Origin: JAYEHK01 sp034659475
GTDB taxonomy: Bacteria; Bacillota; Syntrophomonadia; Syntrophomonadales; Syntrophomonadaceae
Length of the DNA stretch: 26,510 nt
Direction: 5' to 3'
Assembly (NCBI GenBank): GCA_034659475.1
Contig: JAYEHK010000009.1
Location: 1 to 26,510 of the forward strand
Made by a program: the position numbers and the translations under genes. Shown here one piece after another: positions 1 through 7,695 of this stretch. Numbering within the stretch: position 1 is the first letter of the stretch; every line of letters starts with the position of its first letter. The notes under the pieces were generated by a model. It ran no database searches, was not told where the DNA came from, and worked only from the letters and a program-made list of their open reading frames with translations.

Positions 1-340
1 CTTGCTACCCTGGTCAGATACACTACCCGACGAATGCAGGATGCCTGTATAACAACGATCCCTTTGGGATTGCAAATGTACAGGTATCATCATAATCACA
101 TTTCTATTTTTCTCACCTATGCGTCTGCGACGATTATCTCATATATTTTTTAGTTGGTACACGTGTGAAGTTTTTGACGCTTACCTCTTGTCGAACGAAG
201 TAATTTTGATTCATGACAATTCTATTGTTCTGTTAAATATACTATAATATTAACACAAAAATTATCTGGTATACTTCTGATTCCAGTGCAAAAGTATTGC
301 AAGTACTTTTGCAGAAAATCCTTAAAATAGGTGTTTATCG
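1..340. other. Intergenic region, no gene supported
   Basis: I see no convincing gene here. The plus frame starting at base 1 is open to a stop at 151-153 (about 50 codons), but its predicted peptide resembles nothing I know and no ribosome binding site is visible because the window starts inside it. The sequence becomes AT-rich around 205-260. A perfect 10-base inverted repeat lies at 287-296 and 304-313 (TGCAAAAGTA / TACTTTTGCA, 7-base loop). It has no T-run on either side, so it is not a typical terminator, though it lies just downstream of the spoVK remnant on the minus strand. Confidence 0.4.
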
Positions 341-537
341 TCATCCACTCAGGGGGACAACACCTGTGGCAATCGATTCTTTTCCGAAGTCCTTCTCTCC
401 ACTCTGTGCCAGCGTATTGGCTTTATCAACGAAAAGGCGGTAATTTCTGCAATAGAACGTTTCACCTGTCCCAGTCCAATCAGTTGTTCAAGTTCTCGAA
501 GGAATCTGAACGAGAAAAGGATGATGGAAATTGCCAC
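341..537 (-). pseudogene. spoVK: spoVK-like AAA+ ATPase remnant with internal deletion
   Basis: The minus strand encodes two pieces of a SpoVK/CbbX-type AAA+ ATPase in different frames. The upstream piece (about 510-440) reads ELEQLIGLGQVKRSIAEI, which matches the start of the AAA domain in this family (LxxLIGLxxVKxxI). After a frame change near 435 the sequence reads VDKANTLAQSGEKDFGKES, which matches the Walker B and following segment (F-I-D-E-A-x-x-L-x-x-G-E-x-D-F-G-x-E-A). The P-loop segment that should lie between them is missing, and the usual Walker B acidic pair D-E is D-K. The reading frame stops at 341-343. In Bacillus subtilis spoVK lies downstream of hfq, as here, which supports the call. 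This cannot be a working ATPase. Recognition is from memory of the family motifs, so the exact ends are uncertain. Confidence 0.65.
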
Positions 538-540
538 TGA

Positions 541-596
541 ATCACCACTTCCTTGTATTCCAACTTATACTATGCAAAACAGCTAGAAGTGGTGAT
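541..596. repeat. Perfect 11-base inverted repeat
   Basis: ATCACCACTTC at 541-551 is matched exactly in inverted orientation by GAAGTGGTGAT at 586-596, with a 34-base spacer. It lies between the hfq terminator and the spoVK remnant. There is no T-run. It may be the end repeat of a lost mobile element or a regulatory hairpin; nothing in the sequence decides. Confidence 0.5.
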
Positions 597-652
597 ACTG
601 GGGAGAAAATGCAGTGAATTTATTATAGAACCAAAAGACGTGAAGGCTTATT

Positions 653-681
653 AAAAAGGAAAAACCCGGCTAACCGGGTTA
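653..681 (-). terminator. Rho-independent terminator of the mutS-hfq operon
   Basis: On the minus strand AACCCGG, loop TTAG, CCGGGTT is followed by TTTCCTTTTT. The stem overlaps the hfq stop codon at 679-681. This is a textbook intrinsic terminator and marks the end of the long minus-strand gene series. Confidence 0.9.
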
Positions 682-927
682 TTCATCCTCTGTTTTTGGA
701 TCCATGTTGATGATTCCAATGGATTTCAGGGGTGCTACCGTTGAGATCGCATGTTTATAAACCAGTTGTTGCCGACCATCCAACTCGACAATGACAGTAA
801 AATTGTCAAAACCTTTTACAATCCCTTTGATTTGAAAACCATTCACCAGATAAATGGTTACCAGCGTTTTTTCTTTGCGTACCTGGTTTAGAAAAGCATC
901 CTGCAGATTCAATTGATTCTTGCTCAT
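679..927 (-). CDS. hfq: RNA chaperone Hfq
   Basis: This 82-residue protein is Hfq, the hexameric Sm-like RNA chaperone that binds U-rich and A-rich RNA and, in many bacteria, helps small RNAs pair with messages. The N-terminus MSKNQLNLQDAFLNQVRK, the Sm1 segment VTIYLVNGFQIKGIVKGFD and the Sm2 motif YKHAIST are all present, and the length is typical for Gram-positive Hfq. I chose the ATG at 927 because it gives the canonical MSKNQLNLQD start; an in-frame ATG at 945 would add six residues (MGGYTL). It follows miaA by 66 bases, the usual miaA-hfq pairing, and ends in the operon terminator. Confidence 0.97.
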   Translation of the reverse strand: MSKNQLNLQDAFLNQVRKEKTLVTIYLVNGFQIKGIVKGFDNFTVIVELDGRQQLVYKHAISTVAPLKSIGIINMDPKTEDE

Positions 928-993
928 CAAGGTATAACCCCCCATTAATATTTTTTTCTCTCTAATTAACTATTCCCTATTCATATAATAATT

Positions 994-1944
994 CTACACC
1001 TTATAGAATTGTCCTTCCACCAGACTGCAAATTTTTTTGTGCAAATCTTTAGTATTCAATATTTGTCTTACGTCAATCCACTGAATGCGCTTATCCTTGT
1101 TAAACCATGTGTACTGTCTTTTAGCATATCGACGTGTTTCTTGTTTAATCTCCTGTACCATATCCTCATAACTCATTAGACCATCCAGATAACACCATCC
1201 CTGCTTATAGCCAAGTGCATTCAGCGCATTTAGTGACAGGTCATACCCATTTTGTTTAAGTTCCTTCACCTCATCTAGAAGACCATTCTCAAGCATTTCA
1301 TCTACCCTTTTATCAATACGCTCATATAAAAACTCTCTTTCAAGAAACAGACCTATAATCACCAGTTGATACGTATTGGGATTCTTGCCTTGAAACTGAG
1401 AAAATGGCTGACCCGTTAGTTCAAACACCTCATGTGCCCGTATAATTCTCTTTTTATCGTTCTCACTTATCATTTCTGCGTAATTTGGATCTATCTTTTG
1501 CAGCGCATTATATAGACTGGCTAAGCCATATTCTTTACATTGTTCTTCTAATTTTGCGCGTGTTTCTCGTTGTGCTTCCATTGGGAAAAAATTATAGTTA
1601 TCCACTACTGATTGATAGTACAGCCCAGTCCCCCCCGTTAATATGGGCATTTTGTTACGCTGGTTCACATCAACGATGACTTGCTGTGCAAGGGCCTGAT
1701 AATCAGCAACACTAAATAACTGGTCCGGTTCCACCAGGTCAATAAGATGATGAGGTACACACAACTGTTCCTCTGGGGAAGCCTTGGCGGTACCAACATT
1801 CATCCCTTTATATACCTGCATAGAGTCACAGGAAAGGACTTCCCCCTGTATTTCCATAGCAAGCTCAATAGCAGCAGCCGTTTTCCCTACAGCTGTTGGG
1901 CCAACAATTGCAATCAACTTTGGTTTGCATTCACCACTAACCAC
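994..1944 (-). CDS. miaA: tRNA dimethylallyltransferase MiaA
   Basis: MiaA transfers a dimethylallyl group from dimethylallyl diphosphate to the N6 of adenosine 37 in tRNAs reading codons that begin with U. The product is the substrate for MiaB, encoded further upstream in the same window. The protein has 316 residues, the normal length. The P-loop GPTAVGKT is at residues 15-22, followed by the conserved LSCDSMQVYKGMNVGTAK and PHHLID segments, the GGTGLY motif and the C-terminal RRYAKRQYTWF segment. It begins with GTG at 1944, placed 9 bases after AAGGAG. It lies 27 bases after the methyltransferase gene and before hfq, as in most Firmicutes. Confidence 0.97.
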   Translation of the reverse strand: MVSGECKPKLIAIVGPTAVGKTAAAIELAMEIQGEVLSCDSMQVYKGMNVGTAKASPEEQLCVPHHLIDLVEPDQLFSVADYQALAQQVIVDVNQRNKMPILTGGTGLYYQSVVDNYNFFPMEAQRETRAKLEEQCKEYGLASLYNALQKIDPNYAEMISENDKKRIIRAHEVFELTGQPFSQFQGKNPNTYQLVIIGLFLEREFLYERIDKRVDEMLENGLLDEVKELKQNGYDLSLNALNALGYKQGWCYLDGLMSYEDMVQEIKQETRRYAKRQYTWFNKDKRIQWIDVRQILNTKDLHKKICSLVEGQFYKV

Positions 1945-1971
1945 TATTTAATTCTCCTTTTGTTCTAATTC

Positions 1972-2748
1972 TCACAGACGAATAACTCCGTAAGCGATTT
2001 TTTTGTTGCTGCTATCGACGACTCTGTCAAAACCTAATCGGGCAAATTCTTCACTGCCATAGCGTTCTTTCATTACAACCGTTTTTCTCGCTACACGACA
2101 GGCTTGCTCAATGGTGGAAACATCTAATACTGCATAATTGGCAAGCTGTCTTAAGGGGGAAATGGATTGGCTTTTCATTAAAGGTTTTTGAAACATTGGA
2201 TCAAAATATACCACATCAAACGAGGCATCTGGTTGTTCGGTTAAAAACTGCCGATGGTCATAATGAAGAACTTGAATTTGTCTTATGGTCTGATTGAGCC
2301 ACTCGGTTTTCCCTTTATAATGTAGCATTCCCCATTTTACAATATTAGCAATGCCTGACTCGGATTCAAGACCAACAACTCTTCCATTTCCCGAAAAATA
2401 AGCAGCGACGACGGAATCTGCCCCCAACCCCAGTGTGCAATCCAGAAAATCATCACCTCTTTCCAGACCACATGTTTTGATCATGAGATCAGGAACACTA
2501 AATTTGCGAAAGGAATTAATACGATTCTTGGCCATACTGGGATGAAAAAAGAATTTTTCTCCTTCTATATAAAGGACAGGTCCGTTTGATTCCCACACAA
2601 TTACTTCATCTGCGTTGTAGGTCTCGCGTAAACAGTCCAGAGAACGTTTCTCTCTGGGAACGTATAGCATATTGATATTTTCAAGAAAGTCACTCATTTC
2701 AGGAGTGATTTCATCTATTGATTGAGTGTTTGTAACGATACATTTCAC
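1972..2748 (-). CDS. RsmJ-like class I SAM-dependent methyltransferase
   Basis: A 258-residue Rossmann-fold methyltransferase of the RsmJ (DUF548) type. In Enterobacteria RsmJ methylates G1516 of 16S rRNA; whether the clostridial relatives modify the same base is not established by this sequence. Motifs seen are LDCTLGLGADSVVAAYF (SAM-binding motif I, about residues 102-118), an acidic loop GLESES, and FDVVYFDPMFQKPL (motif IV with D-P-M-F, near residue 180). The N-terminal part contains HPSMAKNRI, typical of the Gram-positive members. The start is a GTG at 2748, 8 bases after AGAGGT inside the end of mutL; the two genes are separated by only a few bases and are surely cotranscribed. Confidence 0.75.
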   Translation of the reverse strand: MKCIVTNTQSIDEITPEMSDFLENINMLYVPREKRSLDCLRETYNADEVIVWESNGPVLYIEGEKFFFHPSMAKNRINSFRKFSVPDLMIKTCGLERGDDFLDCTLGLGADSVVAAYFSGNGRVVGLESESGIANIVKWGMLHYKGKTEWLNQTIRQIQVLHYDHRQFLTEQPDASFDVVYFDPMFQKPLMKSQSISPLRQLANYAVLDVSTIEQACRVARKTVVMKERYGSEEFARLGFDRVVDSSNKKIAYGVIRL

Positions 2749-2754
2749 GTCATT

Positions 2755-4638
2755 TTACCTCTTAAAGCTTTTATCTAATTCGTTCCTGGTGAGTTCCAAT
2801 ATGGTCGGTCTTCCATGGGGGCAATTCTTATAATCCTCTGTTTGAAAAAGCTCGGTAATAATGGTCTCCATTTCTTTTAGTGTCAGCGTTTGTCCGGCTT
2901 TTATAGCTTGTTTGCAGGCCATGACAGCAACTGCATTATGCATAAAAGCATCGGCATGATCCTCTTCCAAAAGATCCAGGAGCTCATTCACCGCTTCTAT
3001 TTCCTCCCCGCGAAGTCTGGCTGGTGCGGAACGAACGACGATTGAATCGGGGCCGAGTAACTCGACCTGGATACCAACCTTAGAAAGCAGGTCCATATGT
3101 TTTTCCAACAGATCAATTCTTGCGACTGAAAGATCATATGTCTGCGGAAATGCCAGCAATTGAGAATCGTCTGCTAAACGCTCTGTATGCTTATAGAATC
3201 GGTTAAACAGAATGCGTTCATGGGCAGCATGCTGATCAATTAGAAATAGAGAGCCCTCTTTTTCAAGCAGTATATATGTATTAAAACACTGTCCGATGAT
3301 ACGAAACTGATTTATGGAAGAAACAACACTCGGTTCCTCTGGTAAAGCTATCGATTGTAGTGATTCAGTTAATGTTTCCTCCGGCCTTTGTTCAAATGAA
3401 AATTGCTGTTCATGATAGCCTGGTGAAGGATCTCTGACAAAGCTGCGTTCTTGTTGTGTAAAGTGAAAATTACTTGTCGGACTTGAATAGGATGTAAGTG
3501 TTTTAAGGTTATCCAGCTCCATGCGGTAATTATTATGTTCCAGGGTTGATCGTATGGATTCTTTAACCACCTTGAAGATCGTACTTTCCTCTCGAAATCG
3601 CACTTCAGTCTTTTGGGGGTGAACGTTTATATCAACGTCATTTCCATCCATCTGTATATGAAGAATTACTGCGGGATATTCACGTGACAGCAATAGTCCA
3701 CGGTATCCCTCATCAATCGCCCGTGAAATCATCGGGCTTTTGATCAACCTCTGATTCACAAAAATCACCTGATTTTTCCGATTCATGCGTTTAAATTCCG
3801 GTCTGGAAATAACACCGGAAACAGCAGTTCGCATTCCCTCCCATTCCAACAAATCAAACTGGGAAGAAAAATCCTTACCGTAAATAGAGATCATCGTATC
3901 CAGCAGTTTGCCATTCCCAGGTGTTTTGAAATAGATCTTTTTTTCATTAGAAAAAGAAAAAGCAATGTCAGGACGCGATAATGCCAGTTTGGATATCGTA
4001 TCATATATAGCATTATTCTCAGATACAGGAGATTTTAAAAACTTTCTGCTGTCCCCAGCTAAAATCTTCAATCCGTTTTCAAATCTCCTGTCAGATGGGT
4101 TTCGTATATGTCCATAGGATTTTGAAGAAGGGGTGGCGGTTTTGAGTTAAGAATNNNNNNNNNNAAACTTTCTGCGGACCGGTGTGTTAAAAAAGATCTC
4201 ATTAACCACTACCCTGCTGCCAAAAGGAACCGGAAATTCTCCAATGTCTGCCATTGTGCCTGCTTCAACAATAGCTCTCATGCCTTTATGTCCCTGGGCC
4301 CGTGTAAAGAACTCCATTTTAGAAACAGATGCTATAGAAGGTAATGCCTCCCCACGAAACCCCATCGTTTGAATCGTTACAAGATCTTCTTCCTGCATAA
4401 GCTTACTTGTGGCATGCCGCTCAAAAGCCAATGCCAATTCTTGATCCGGGATACCATTCCCGTCATCTTCAACTTCTATAGACTGAATACCACCTTCCAG
4501 AACACTGACCGCTATCTTAGAACTACCAGCATCAATCGCATTTTCTGCCAGTTCCTTTACTATAGATGCAGGTCTTTCAATCACTTCACCAGCGGCAATC
4601 TTATTCACCAGATTATCTTCAAGTAACTGAATCGTCAT
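2755..4638 (-). CDS. mutL: DNA mismatch repair protein MutL, interrupted by an assembly gap
   Basis: MutL couples mismatch recognition by MutS to downstream repair and in most Firmicutes is itself a nicking endonuclease. The N-terminal part (4638 down to 4165) starts MTIQLLEDNLVNKIAAGEV and has the GHKL ATPase motifs: ENAIDAG, EDDGNGI, HATSKL, GFRGEALPSI. It breaks off at NTPVRRKF. The C-terminal part resumes in a different frame at RKFLKSPVSE (about 4047) and runs to the stop at 2755. It carries the MLH-type endonuclease motifs DQHAAHE, ACKQAIKAG and CPHGRPT. Both parts share the 11 bases at 4039-4049 and 4165-4175, so removing the intervening sequence restores one frame of about 590 residues, a normal MutL length. 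The final acidic residue of the DQHA-x2-E-x4-E motif is Asn here. The ATG at 4638 lies one base beyond the stop of the deacetylase gene. Confidence 0.9.
4050..4164. other. Assembly gap (10 N at 4155-4164) with unrelated flanking sequence
   Basis: Ten N bases mark a join of two contigs inside mutL. The right contig ends within the NTPVRRKF segment. The left contig contains the direct continuation (RKFLKSP) and then about 105 extra bases (4050-4154) that are not MutL in any frame. The 11 bases at 4039-4049 recur at 4165-4175, so the two contigs overlap in truth and the extra piece is best explained as a chimeric contig end. The minus strand of this piece has an open frame entering from the gap and ending near 4067 that I do not recognise. 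It also contains AAATCTCCTGT (4081-4091), the inverse of bases in 4024-4036. Confidence 0.85.
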
Positions 4639-4639
4639 A

Positions 4640-5989
4640 TTATAGAACCTTCTCCGTTTCTGTTTTGACATGAAATGAGCGGTACTCATCATTGAATTTG
4701 TTTTGCAGATAAATATATTCATACATCTGTCCCATTTTACACATGGATGCATAAGCTTCTTTCCCTGCATCTAAACAACCCGGGCAGGCATGCATGGGGA
4801 TACTGATGCAAAACACACGGTTAACCATGCCATTCTGATGATGAGCAGTGGAATCAATCGTCCGCAGTCCGGAACACTCCGCGCACATGGTAAGCCTTTT
4901 GTTTTGCCTTTCATCTATATAATCTGTATCATAAAAGATTCGTTCTGATTCTGTAAAGACATCGCGGTGTTTTTCTCGGTTTCGCTTGATCAAGGCTTGA
5001 CGGCCTCGAAACAGCTCCAGTTGTTTTTCCACAAGTCTTTGAATATAGGTAAGATTTTTCTCAGACTCCTTGAAATGCTGTTGATGATAATCCGGTTCAC
5101 GCAGGTTAGAGTAATCAATATCAGCCATGGCCATAAGAATCCCCATATTTACGTAAGGTAGGGCTGTTTCAACCGAATATCCTCCTTCTAACACTGCAAT
5201 ATCAGGGTTTAGTTTGGTATTGAGCCGCGCATACCCCTGCGCTGAAAAATTCATATTCGCCAGAGGATCACTGTAGTGGTTATCTTGGCCCGCCGAGTTT
5301 ATGACCAGATCCGGTTGAAACTCCTCCAGCATCGGCATAACCAGATGATCCAGCACATAATGAATTCCCACATCAGTTGTTTCCGGTGGCAGGGGAATGT
5401 TAATGGTCGTTCCTGCTGCCAGCGGACCGCCGGCCTCTTCAATAAAACCAGTTCCAGGATAAAGGGTCCGACCATCCTGGTGAAAGGAAATAAAAAGCGT
5501 ATCAGGATCATTGAAAAAAATATCCTGGGTTCCATCACCGTGATGAACATCAGTATCAACGATAGCAATCTTTCTTAAGCCATAGTTTTTCCGAAGATAT
5601 TCCACCATAATGGCTTCATTATTAATGTTACAAAAGCCACGATTTCCATGGGCAACCGTTTTCGCATGATGTCCAGGGGGTCTGACAATAGCAAACCCGT
5701 TAACGACCTCCTTTTGCATCACGGCATCTGCAATACGAAGCGCAGAACCCGCTGCCACAAGGTGGGCATCAGTGGCCTGTGCCTCAACATTCGGTACACA
5801 AAAGTGCACCCGGGCAATGTCCTTAGGTTCGGCCATTCTCGGTTTAAGTTCTGCAATCTGGGGAAGATCCATTATGCCTTCTTCAAAGATCTGGTCACGC
5901 GTATATAATAGTCTTTCTTCCCTTTCCGGATGGGTTGGTGAAATCGCCCAGTCAAAGGCCGGGAAAAAAATTACACCGGTTTGTTTCAT
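4640..5989 (-). CDS. Histone-deacetylase-family amidohydrolase with C-terminal Cys cluster
   Basis: This 449-residue protein belongs to the arginase/deacetylase fold family that includes histone deacetylases, AcuC and acetylpolyamine amidohydrolases; all remove acyl groups from amines with a zinc ion. The catalytic set is present: RPPGHHA (His pair at 107-108), DTDVHHGDG (zinc ligands Asp147 and His149), SAGQDNHYSDPL (zinc ligand Asp236) and EGGY (268-271). After the catalytic domain comes a hydrophilic segment and a tail of about 80 residues with CAEC (369-372) and HACPGC (402-405), which looks like a small zinc-binding knob not found in ordinary bacterial deacetylases. The ATG at 5989 overlaps the stop of the hydantoinase gene (ATGA), and the stop is one base from the mutL start, so the three genes are translationally coupled. 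The substrate is unknown; a lysine-acetylated protein or an acetylated polyamine is possible. Confidence 0.88.
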   Translation of the reverse strand: MKQTGVIFFPAFDWAISPTHPEREERLLYTRDQIFEEGIMDLPQIAELKPRMAEPKDIARVHFCVPNVEAQATDAHLVAAGSALRIADAVMQKEVVNGFAIVRPPGHHAKTVAHGNRGFCNINNEAIMVEYLRKNYGLRKIAIVDTDVHHGDGTQDIFFNDPDTLFISFHQDGRTLYPGTGFIEEAGGPLAAGTTINIPLPPETTDVGIHYVLDHLVMPMLEEFQPDLVINSAGQDNHYSDPLANMNFSAQGYARLNTKLNPDIAVLEGGYSVETALPYVNMGILMAMADIDYSNLREPDYHQQHFKESEKNLTYIQRLVEKQLELFRGRQALIKRNREKHRDVFTESERIFYDTDYIDERQNKRLTMCAECSGLRTIDSTAHHQNGMVNRVFCISIPMHACPGCLDAGKEAYASMCKMGQMYEYIYLQNKFNDEYRSFHVKTETEKVL

Positions 5990-7668
5990 TCCTTCACCCC
6001 CTCAAAAGATTCAATCAGTCCTGGAGTAACCTGAAGTCCAACCTCGATAATCTTACCTGCACTGCTCCACCCTCTGATCATATTGAACTGTTCTTCCAGG
6101 AAGAATTCTGCTTCTGACGCATAAGAAGCCACTCCTCTTTGAGCCGCTAATTCTCTTAATGAATCCTCGGCAAGGCTTTTTGCATCTGCCAGTTGAAATG
6201 CCCTGGGATTATTAATCTTTTTCATAGAGCCTTCGTGATCAGTGGAAACATAGCCTGACTCTGTATCAGCGCGAAGAAGAACAGATAGAGTTGGACGGGA
6301 AACACAAGCGCCCAGGGCATTAGCAACCGCTCCGTAGGGTGGAATGAATGCCTGAACATCCAGTCTTTTCGCCAGGATAGGCACGATTGGACCTGCTCCT
6401 GCTCCAATGCCAATGATCTCGTCAAGACCAAATTTACGACCATTTACCACTTCCCAAACCTTATACGCCGGTTCATTTTCCCATTCGGCAAACATCTGCT
6501 CAATAGCTTCTTGCAGTCTATCAAATACAATGTTTTCTATTCTTTTAGACAGGTTATCGATATCCATGTTATGCTGATTGGCCAATTGCTGAAGGCTTTG
6601 CCTGGAAGAAGCGGCGTTTCCAATATTTAAATCATACAGGTAGTTGAAAACATCTGTAACACAGGGTTGACCTCCGCCAAAACAGGCAGCCTGTTCTATC
6701 CGCTGTATACCGAGATCAGCTTTCCCGTCATGCATCATCACAGGACTATCTCCCCCGAGCGCAACTGACCGAACTGCAAAGGCTCTGGTATGCGTGTAGT
6801 GCCCATTGATGTTCGCCCCTTTGGAAGCATACAGCGGGTCACCATCAATCAACAGAGAGATATCCGACGTAGTCCCGCCTATGTCAATAACCACTGCATT
6901 GGTTTTCTTCCGGGTAAGCGCAACGGCTCCCATCGTAGAGGCAGCCGGACCGGAGAAAATTGTTTCGCACGGCTGACTGCCGCTGATGTCCAGGGGAAGT
7001 GTTCCCCCGTCCGCCTTTAAGATATCCACCTTGCAGCTGATCTTTCTTAATGAAAGTGCCTGCTTTATCTCCGAGGTGAAATCCTGCCATTTCCCCTGCG
7101 TCATAACAGAATAATAACTAGTAACCAGTCTGCGCCTGAAGTTTAAACGAGAAGCACATTCAGCTCCAACACATATTTCCAGCCCCGGGATCTGTTCAAG
7201 CAAGAATTTACGAACCGTTTGTTCATGGATCGGATTACGATTTGAAAATTTTCCAACGACAGCAATCTTTTTTATACTTTGGCTCTTTATCTGGGTTACC
7301 AGTTCAGCCAGTTCTTCTTTTCTTAATTTTTCAATCTCCCGACCTCGAAAATCAATAGCACCATGAATAAAATAGATATGCGGGAAAAATTCATAGCTGC
7401 TAAATGGCAGCCCTGGTCCAGGTATAAGAACCAGTCCCGGTTTCTCAATGCTATCAGTTGCCAGAAGATTGGTTACCACGGTGGTACTCAAAACAATACG
7501 CTCCAGATCTTCTGACTCGTTTCCTTCCCTCACCTCGTCTAAAACCGACAAAATCGTATCCTTGATGTTTTGGTGATCGGTTGGAACCTTTACCATCTGC
7601 AGCACTTTTTTACCATCAAACAGAACCCCGTCAGTAAATGTTCCGCCCACATCAATACCAATTAACAA
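5986..7668 (-). CDS. Hydantoinase/oxoprolinase-family (HyuA-like) ATPase
   Basis: A 560-residue protein of the hydantoinase A / 5-oxoprolinase family, enzymes that open cyclic amides at the cost of ATP, using an ASKHA (actin-like) fold. MLIGIDVGGTFTDGVLFD at the start is the first phosphate loop, VVIDIGGTTSDISLL near residue 260 the second, and GIGAGAGPIVPILAKRL near residue 420 fits the third nucleotide-binding segment. It is shorter than classical HyuA (about 690) and there is no HyuB partner gene beside it, so it may act alone or on an unusual substrate. The start is TTG at 7668, just after AAGGGGGTG. It lies 27 bases after mutS and overlaps the deacetylase gene by four bases. The reaction is not evident from the sequence. 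Confidence 0.85.
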   Translation of the reverse strand: MLIGIDVGGTFTDGVLFDGKKVLQMVKVPTDHQNIKDTILSVLDEVREGNESEDLERIVLSTTVVTNLLATDSIEKPGLVLIPGPGLPFSSYEFFPHIYFIHGAIDFRGREIEKLRKEELAELVTQIKSQSIKKIAVVGKFSNRNPIHEQTVRKFLLEQIPGLEICVGAECASRLNFRRRLVTSYYSVMTQGKWQDFTSEIKQALSLRKISCKVDILKADGGTLPLDISGSQPCETIFSGPAASTMGAVALTRKKTNAVVIDIGGTTSDISLLIDGDPLYASKGANINGHYTHTRAFAVRSVALGGDSPVMMHDGKADLGIQRIEQAACFGGGQPCVTDVFNYLYDLNIGNAASSRQSLQQLANQHNMDIDNLSKRIENIVFDRLQEAIEQMFAEWENEPAYKVWEVVNGRKFGLDEIIGIGAGAGPIVPILAKRLDVQAFIPPYGAVANALGACVSRPTLSVLLRADTESGYVSTDHEGSMKKINNPRAFQLADAKSLAEDSLRELAAQRGVASYASEAEFFLEEQFNMIRGWSSAGKIIEVGLQVTPGLIESFEGVKE

Positions 7669-7695
7669 TACAGCACCCCCTTAGTCGTTCTTTAT

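Noticed and set aside
205..260. Promoter ahead of a plus-strand gene, from TATAAT near 243
   Set aside because: No acceptable -35 hexamer at 15-19 bases and no plus-strand gene follows.
331..540. Plus-strand open frame of 69 codons opposite the spoVK remnant
   Set aside because: No binding site, and the minus strand carries recognisable AAA+ motifs over the same bases.
2755..4071. MutL C-terminal part as an independent short protein starting with TTG at 4071
   Set aside because: The first eight codons are not MutL, and the contig overlap shows that the N-terminal half belongs directly in front of it.
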